In this document: positions 50,708 to 54,604 of the stretch, in pieces | How positions within the stretch are numbered: the stretch's first letter is position 1 | Layout of the letters: the number at the start of each line of letters is the position of its first letter | Origin: Bacteroidales bacterium | Lineage (GTDB): Bacteria > Bacteroidota > Bacteroidia > Bacteroidales > Tenuifilaceae | DNA length: 54,604 nt | Assembly: GCA_028708425.1 (NCBI GenBank) | Contig: JAQVYY010000011.1 | Coordinates: 19,332-73,935 of the forward strand | Reading direction: 5' to 3' | Position numbers and translations under genes: made by a program | Notes under the pieces: generated by a model | Seen by the model: only the letters and a program-made list of their open reading frames with translations | Database searches by the model: none | What the model was told of the DNA's origin: nothing

Positions 50708-51241
50708 CTACCTTCTTGTCATATCATGAAGCCCATCAATCCAATAACGCCATGGTTTTAATGCCCAGTAATCACCTGCATAGTCAACGCCAATTCGAGG
50801 GCCGGTATCAATAGTTTTATTTAGCGTTGCTTGTTCAAACCACAACCTTTCCGAAACAGTAAAATCTTCAGCATTAAAGCTTTTATCAATCTTTAATAAT
50901 CGGGTTAATCTACCAGGCCCGTAGCAAGTATCAACACCCCTTAGCAGCACCGCCTGAGGTGAATTCAAGTCGCCTGTTACAATATTTAGCATCCAGTGCA
51001 TACCATAAACCAAGTAAACATAGGCACACCCACCTACACTATACATAACATCGGTTCTGGGGGTTCTCCCCTTGCTAGCATGACATGCCAAATCATCCTC
51101 ACCCCGATACGCCTCTACCTCAGTAATAGGAAGCCGAACAATTTGCCCATCGTCAAAACGACGTACCAAAATCTTCCCTACCATTTGGGGTGCAACCACT
51201 AGCACATCGCGTTTGAAAAAATTATCGGTTAATCGGTTCAT
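50708..51241 (-). CDS. mpg: DNA-3-methyladenine glycosylase (AAG/MPG family)
   Basis: A 177-residue base-excision repair enzyme on the minus strand that removes alkylated purines. LPITEVEAYRGEDDLACHAS (about 37-56) has the catalytic Glu in EVEAY. GRTPRTDVMYSVGGCAYVYL continues into VYGMHWMLNIVTG (about 78-90), the family core, followed by QAVLLRGVD, GPGRLTRLLKID and DTGPRIGVDYAGD. It is slightly shorter than human AAG because it lacks an N-terminal extension, as in bacteria. It is convergent with the kinase gene; the palindromic element lies between their ends. Confidence 0.93.
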   Translation of the reverse strand: MNRLTDNFFKRDVLVVAPQMVGKILVRRFDDGQIVRLPITEVEAYRGEDDLACHASKGRTPRTDVMYSVGGCAYVYLVYGMHWMLNIVTGDLNSPQAVLLRGVDTCYGPGRLTRLLKIDKSFNAEDFTVSERLWFEQATLNKTIDTGPRIGVDYAGDYWALKPWRYWIDGLHDMTRR

Positions 51242-51601
51242 ACACAGTAAAATTATTAATGGAAATGATGGTTACTCCACGTCCTTTGAGCTCGATAAGT
51301 ACTGGTTGTTCAGGTTGTTGTATACCTTGAATTAAATCAACTAAAATTAAATCAATAAGAAACAGTATATTTGCACCGTAATAAAATAGATATGGTGCAC
51401 CATTCGACAAAAATATAAAACTAAACGGTTTTACAATGCCTCGGGTCTCTTCAAAAGAGACTCAGGCAAGGAAAACAAAAAATTATTAGCGGTTTGTATT
51501 GTAGATTAAATAATTAGCTGTACTTTTGCAGCCCGCTTATTATAACCGTTTGGATCACGGAAATTTAACAGGTATTAATTAAAACAATAGGAGTTTAAAA
51601 C
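51242..51601 (+). promoter_or_regulatory. rplM operon upstream region
   Basis: This 360-bp gap holds no credible gene. TTG (51499-51501), 19 bp, and TACTTTTG (51521-51528) make a full consensus promoter for rplM, with a leader of about 70 nt. A second TATATTTG stands at 51366-51373 without a good TTG partner. Between them an imperfect hairpin GCCTCGGGTCTCTTC / AAGAGACTCAGGC (about 51436-51467) may end transcription or mark a regulatory RNA. A palindrome GGTGCACC lies at about 51394. Confidence 0.7.
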
Positions 51602-52057
51602 GTGAACACACTAAGTTACAAAACAGTATCGGCCAACGATGCCACCGTAAATAAGGAGTGGATTGTGGTTGATGCCACCAATGAAGTGTTAGGGCGTTTG
51701 TCGAGCAAAGTTGCGAAACTTTTACGTGGCAAGCACAAGCCCAACTTCACCCCTCATGTAGATTGTGGGGACAATGTGATTGTCATTAACGCCGAAAAGG
51801 TTCGTCTTACTGGCAACAAAATGACCGACAAGCTATACTACCACTACACTGGTTATCCAGGGGGTAAACGCAGCGCAACGCCAAAAGATTGGATGCAACG
51901 CAAGCCTACTGCCATTATTGAGCATGCAGTAAAGGGCATGCTTCCCAAAAATCGCTTGGGTTCGAAAATTTACGGCAACCTTTATGTTTACACTGGTAAT
52001 GAGCACAAGCACGAGGCTCAAAAACCAAAGGAAATTAAGTTGAATTCAATTAAGTAA
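51602..52057 (+). CDS. rplM: 50S ribosomal protein L13
   Basis: A 151-residue protein: NTLSYKTVSANDATVNKEWI, VVDATNEVLGRLSSKVAKLL (about 23-42), RGKHKPNFTPHVDCGDNVIV and the typical YHYTGYPGGKRS and AVKGMLPKNRLG segments. It starts with GTG at 51602. No ATG lies near, and the family begins at this point. It leads the L13-S9-S2-EF-Ts block and is 5 bp from rpsI. Confidence 0.97.
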   Translation: MNTLSYKTVSANDATVNKEWIVVDATNEVLGRLSSKVAKLLRGKHKPNFTPHVDCGDNVIVINAEKVRLTGNKMTDKLYYHYTGYPGGKRSATPKDWMQRKPTAIIEHAVKGMLPKNRLGSKIYGNLYVYTGNEHKHEAQKPKEIKLNSIK

Positions 52058-52062
52058 AAGTT

Positions 52063-52449
52063 ATGCAAGTAATAAATGCAACGGGTAGAAGAAAGAGCGC
52101 TGTAGCACGTGTTTATCTTCACGAAGGAAAAGGTAATATTACTATCAACGGGAAAGACCTTAAGGACTATTTTCCATCAGAATTATTGCAGTACGTGGTA
52201 AAACAACCCCTACAAATTTTAGACTTACTAGGAAATTACGATGTTAAGGCTAATCTTGATGGAGGCGGTATTTCAGGACAAGCTGAAGCTTTACGCCTAG
52301 GTATTGCTCGATCATTAGTTGAGGTAAACGCAGAATACAAGCCTGCCCTAAAAGCCAATGGTTTAATGACCCGCGACCCACGCGAAGTGGAACGTAAAAA
52401 GCCTGGTCAACCAAAAGCAAGGAAAAAATTCCAGTTCAGCAAGCGTTAA
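52063..52449 (+). CDS. rpsI: 30S ribosomal protein S9
   Basis: A 128-residue protein: INATGRRKSAVARVYLHEGK (4-23), GNITINGKDLKDYFP, DGGGISGQAEALRLGIARSL (about 66-85), LMTRDPREVERKKPGQPKAR and the universal C-terminal FQFSKR, whose last Arg reaches into the P site. All expected parts are present. The gene directly follows rplM, as in most bacteria. Confidence 0.97.
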   Translation: MQVINATGRRKSAVARVYLHEGKGNITINGKDLKDYFPSELLQYVVKQPLQILDLLGNYDVKANLDGGGISGQAEALRLGIARSLVEVNAEYKPALKANGLMTRDPREVERKKPGQPKARKKFQFSKR

Positions 52450-52562
52450 TCGCTTATTTACAATGTTTTGGCAAACAGCCTTTGGGCTGTAAATTACTAG
52501 GACTTTCGGATAGTTGAAACTACCTAGCGATTGCCAATAAGATTAAAATTAAATTTACCAAA
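52450..52562 (+). promoter_or_regulatory. rpsB leader with hairpin
   Basis: This 113-bp gap holds a hairpin ACAGCC TTTG GGCTGT (52475-52490) and a downstream AGTTGAAACTACC segment. It may be a weak terminator after rpsI or part of an S2-binding leader; rpsB leaders that bind S2 are known in other bacteria. I cannot match it to a named motif. Confidence 0.4.
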
Positions 52563-53477
52563 ATGCCAAAAACAGATTTTAAAGAATTACTAGATGCTGG
52601 TGTACACTTTGGACACCTAAAGCGTAAGTGGAATCCCAAAATGGCTCCTTACATCTTTATGGAGCGCAATGGAATTCACATTATTGACCTACAGAAAACA
52701 GCTGTAAAAATTGATGAGGCTACTGCTGCAGCGAAGCAAATTGCCAAATCGGGTCGTAAAATTTTATTCGTTGCCACAAAAAAACAGACAAAAGAGATTG
52801 TTGCCGAAAAAATTAAGGCAATTAACATGCCATACGTAACCGAACGTTGGCCAGGTGGTATGCTTACCAACTTCCCTACCATTCGTAAGGCGGTTAAGAA
52901 AATGACTACCATTGATAAAATGATTGCCGATGGAACTTTTGATACCCTATCAAAACGTGAGAAATTACAAATAACCCGTCAGCGTGCTAAGCTAGAAAAA
53001 ATGCTTGGCTCAATTGCCGATTTAAATAGATTGCCCGCCGCACTTTTTATTGTTGATGTACAGAAAGAATACATCGCAGTAAATGAGGCGAAAAAACTAA
53101 ACATCCCGGTGTTCGCAATGGTTGACACCTGTTGTGATCCTACTCCTATTGACTATGTGATACCGGCTAATGATGATGCCTCAAAATCTATTTCGCTTAT
53201 TATCGATATTATGGCTAAAGCCATTCAAGAAGGACTTGATGAGCGAAAAATGGAGAGGGAAAAGAATTCAGCGAAGACTAAAGAGGGTGGCGAAGAAAAA
53301 AAGCCTGCACGTACCCGAGCTAGAAAAAGTGCAAAGATTGTGAAAACACAACAAGCTACCGAAGGGATTGAAAAAAAGGACGATGCTAAGAAAGAGGTGA
53401 TTGAAGAAGTAAAAGAAGAAAAAAAGGTAGAAAAGAAAGAGGATAAGAAAAACACTGTAGAACCTACTAAAGAATAA
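52563..53477 (+). CDS. rpsB: 30S ribosomal protein S2 with long charged tail
   Basis: A 304-residue protein. The core (about 1-225) is standard S2: LLDAGVHFGHLKRKWNPKMA, YIFMERNGIHIIDLQKT, RWPGGMLTNFPTIRKAVKKM and DPTPIDYVIPANDDASKSIS. The final 75 or so residues are a low-complexity Lys/Glu tail (EEVKEEKKVEKKEDKKNT near the end), beyond the usual 240-260 residues of the family. The tail is probably disordered. The gene is 5 bp from tsf. Confidence 0.97.
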   Translation: MPKTDFKELLDAGVHFGHLKRKWNPKMAPYIFMERNGIHIIDLQKTAVKIDEATAAAKQIAKSGRKILFVATKKQTKEIVAEKIKAINMPYVTERWPGGMLTNFPTIRKAVKKMTTIDKMIADGTFDTLSKREKLQITRQRAKLEKMLGSIADLNRLPAALFIVDVQKEYIAVNEAKKLNIPVFAMVDTCCDPTPIDYVIPANDDASKSISLIIDIMAKAIQEGLDERKMEREKNSAKTKEGGEEKKPARTRARKSAKIVKTQQATEGIEKKDDAKKEVIEEVKEEKKVEKKEDKKNTVEPTKE

Positions 53478-53482
53478 TTATA

Positions 53483-54313
53483 ATGGCTCAAGTAAAAACA
53501 GCAGATATTGCCAAGCTCCGTAAGCTAACCGGAGCAGGCATGATGGATTGTAAAAAGGCTCTTCAAGAATCGAATAACGATATAGATAAAGCAATTGAAA
53601 TTATTCGCGAACGAGGTAAAGCGATTGCCAACAAGCGTGCCGACCGCGAAGCAAGCGAGGGCGCAGCCCTTGCCGCTGCTTCTGCCGACAATAAAAAGGG
53701 TGCAATTGTTGTACTAAATTGCGAAACCGATTTTGTTGCAAAAAACGAAGATTTTGTTGCCTTAACCAACAATATTTTAAGAACTGCCCTAGAACAATCA
53801 CCGGCAGACCTTGATGCTCTTAAGAAATTAGAGATTGATGGAACTGCTATTGAAACCCTAGTTCAGGACCAATCAGGTATTACAGGCGAAAAATTTGAAC
53901 TTTCCTACTACGAGAAGCTGGAAGGTGAAAAGATTGTTACATACATACACCCAGGAAACAAGCTAGCTACCATCGTTGCTTTTAATAAAAGCGATGTGGA
54001 TGAACAAGCAGGAAAAGACATTGCCATGCAAATAGCAGCCATGAACCCTATTTCTATTGATATTGACAATGTTCCAGAAAAGGTTCGTAAGCAAGAGTAC
54101 GAGATTGGTCGTGAGCAGGCACGTATCGAAGGGAAACCTGAAAAAATATTAGATAAGATTGCAGAAGGAAGGCTTCAAAAATTCTTTAAGGAAAACACCT
54201 TAATGAATCAAGATTTTATTAAGGATGCAAAAATGAGCATAAAGGATTACCTTAAGAGTATTGACCCAGAGCTAAAAGTAACAGGATTTAAGAGGGTATC
54301 TCTTAGTGCCTAA
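53483..54313 (+). CDS. tsf: elongation factor Ts
   Basis: A 276-residue guanine-nucleotide exchange factor for EF-Tu. The N-terminal domain has KTADIAKLRKLTGAGMMDCK and KALQESNNDIDKAIEIIRER. The core carries IVVLNCETDFVAKNEDFVAL, with the TDFVA motif that contacts EF-Tu. The rest is VTYIHPGNKLATIVAFNKSD, AMQIAAMNPISIDIDNVPE and the C-terminal SIKDYLKSIDPELKVTGFKR. It follows rpsB by 5 bp, and a strong terminator closes the operon. Confidence 0.97.
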   Translation: MAQVKTADIAKLRKLTGAGMMDCKKALQESNNDIDKAIEIIRERGKAIANKRADREASEGAALAAASADNKKGAIVVLNCETDFVAKNEDFVALTNNILRTALEQSPADLDALKKLEIDGTAIETLVQDQSGITGEKFELSYYEKLEGEKIVTYIHPGNKLATIVAFNKSDVDEQAGKDIAMQIAAMNPISIDIDNVPEKVRKQEYEIGREQARIEGKPEKILDKIAEGRLQKFFKENTLMNQDFIKDAKMSIKDYLKSIDPELKVTGFKRVSLSA

Positions 54314-54332
54314 ACAAATTAATAACCACTTT

Positions 54333-54364
54333 AAAAAGCTGCCCTTCACGGCAGCTTTTTTTTT
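54333..54364 (+). terminator. intrinsic terminator of rplM-tsf
   Basis: AAAAGCTGCC (54334-54343) pairs with GGCAGCTTTT (54350-54359), with the loop CTTCAC. The T run continues to 54364. It lies 20 bp after the tsf stop. Confidence 0.92.
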
Positions 54365-54386
54365 ACACTTTACAGAACAAAAAACA

Positions 54387-54410
54387 GAGCTCCACTATGT
54401 CGGGGGTAAT
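54387..54410. repeat. fragment of the palindromic interspersed element
   Basis: GAGCTCCACTATGTCGGGGG, then TAAT, matches the middle of element copies 2 and 3 (GAGCTCGACTATGTCGGGGT) with few changes. The hairpin parts are missing. Confidence 0.5.
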
Positions 54411-54496
54411 CACTGTTCTCCACGCTATTTCTCAGATCAAACATTATTCAATTGCAATACAGTATCTTAAGAATTTTTCCTGTTTTCCGCACTTTC

Positions 54497-54557
54497 TTGC
54501 AACACCCATCTATATGCCTGATAATCAGTAATTATTTATTATATTTGGGTGTTGCAA
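54497..54557. repeat. 12-bp perfect inverted repeat before the transposase start
   Basis: TTGCAACACCCA (54497-54508) and TGGGTGTTGCAA (54546-54557) are exact inverted repeats with a 37-bp centre. The right arm ends 10 bp before the transposase ATG. It may be part of the left end of an insertion sequence or a hairpin that limits read-through into the transposase gene. Confidence 0.55.
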
Positions 54558-54567
54558 AATTTCCATT

Positions 54568-54604
54568 ATGTTTGTTAGAAAACTTAAGAACCGCTCTGGA
54601 AGCA
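54568..54604 (+). mobile_element. start of an IS1634-family-like transposase (cut by window edge)
   Basis: Only twelve codons are visible: FVRKLKNRSGS after the Met. This wording is characteristic, from memory, of IS1634/IS4-group transposase N-termini (FVRKKxNKSGSxSVQ). The preceding inverted repeat supports an IS end. With so few residues the call is tentative. Confidence 0.5.

Noticed and set aside
51222-51410. 62-codon minus-strand open frame upstream of mpg
   Set aside because: It overlaps the mpg start, covers a promoter region and shows no recognisable domain; it is better read as upstream sequence.

Overview
The window looks like a chromosomal segment of a Bacteroidota bacterium, probably of the Bacteroidales/Marinilabiliales type. 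The reasons are: A-rich, Shine-Dalgarno-poor starts; several promoters of the TTG-N19-TAnnTTTG type known for this phylum; a Wzi-type capsule protein; SiaB/SiaC-type regulators; and a rplM-rpsI-rpsB-tsf block. No species is assigned.

Region 1 (1-33.9 kb) is a surface-polysaccharide locus. It opens with a RhuM-like gene and a Wzz chain-length regulator. An AT-rich, tightly overlapping operon (2988-13169) follows with pseudaminic-acid genes (pseC, pseF, pseG, pseI). Set among these are an unusual CitE-MaoC-CitE acyl-CoA trio and a NeuD-like acyltransferase. Wzx, a DUF115-like protein, Wzy and a frameshifted acetyltransferase come next. Then come the UDP-L-FucNAc genes (capE/fnlA, capF, capG/wecB), split twice by paralogous four-helix-bundle genes. 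The last part holds a GT4 transferase, a PglC-like initiating transferase, PglD, a crotonase, and, further away, PglE, Wzi and PglF. Together these predict a glycan primed with a bacillosamine-type sugar that also contains L-FucNAc and a nonulosonic acid, possibly with an unusual N-acyl group. Neither pseB nor pseH is present. CapE makes the same intermediate as PseB and could feed both pathways.

The distal half of region 1 (21-34.8 kb) is broken up by mosaic intergenic repeat arrays that sit at the joints of accessory modules: an ATPase relic, a GxxExxY gene, an AbiE toxin-antitoxin pair with a palindromic operator, Wzi, and a HigBA pair. The arrays contain a 65-bp unit with four CRGTG boxes at 10-12 bp spacing, heptamer tracts and a higher-order repeat of about 340-365 bp.

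Region 2 (35.0-48.2 kb) is one long signalling operon: CheR, a Cache-HAMP-GAF-PAS sensor, a CheR paralogue with a degraded SAM site, a receiver-less CheB, a GAF membrane protein, a SpoIIE-type phosphatase, a SiaB-like kinase, a SiaC-like phosphoprotein with Thr68 in the expected place, a TerB/ABCG-type exporter, a lipoprotein and a secreted protein. It joins chemotaxis-style adaptation enzymes to a SiaABC partner-switch without SiaD, and is the best candidate here for an undescribed system.

Region 3 (48.2-54.6 kb) is mostly housekeeping: tRNA-Asn, a PfkB-family kinase, DNA-3-methyladenine glycosylase, ribosomal proteins L13, S9 and S2, and EF-Ts. It also carries a perfect-looking 579-bp tandem duplication that made a truncated second copy of the kinase start, a family of palindromic elements, and, at the right edge, the start of what looks like an IS1634-family transposase.
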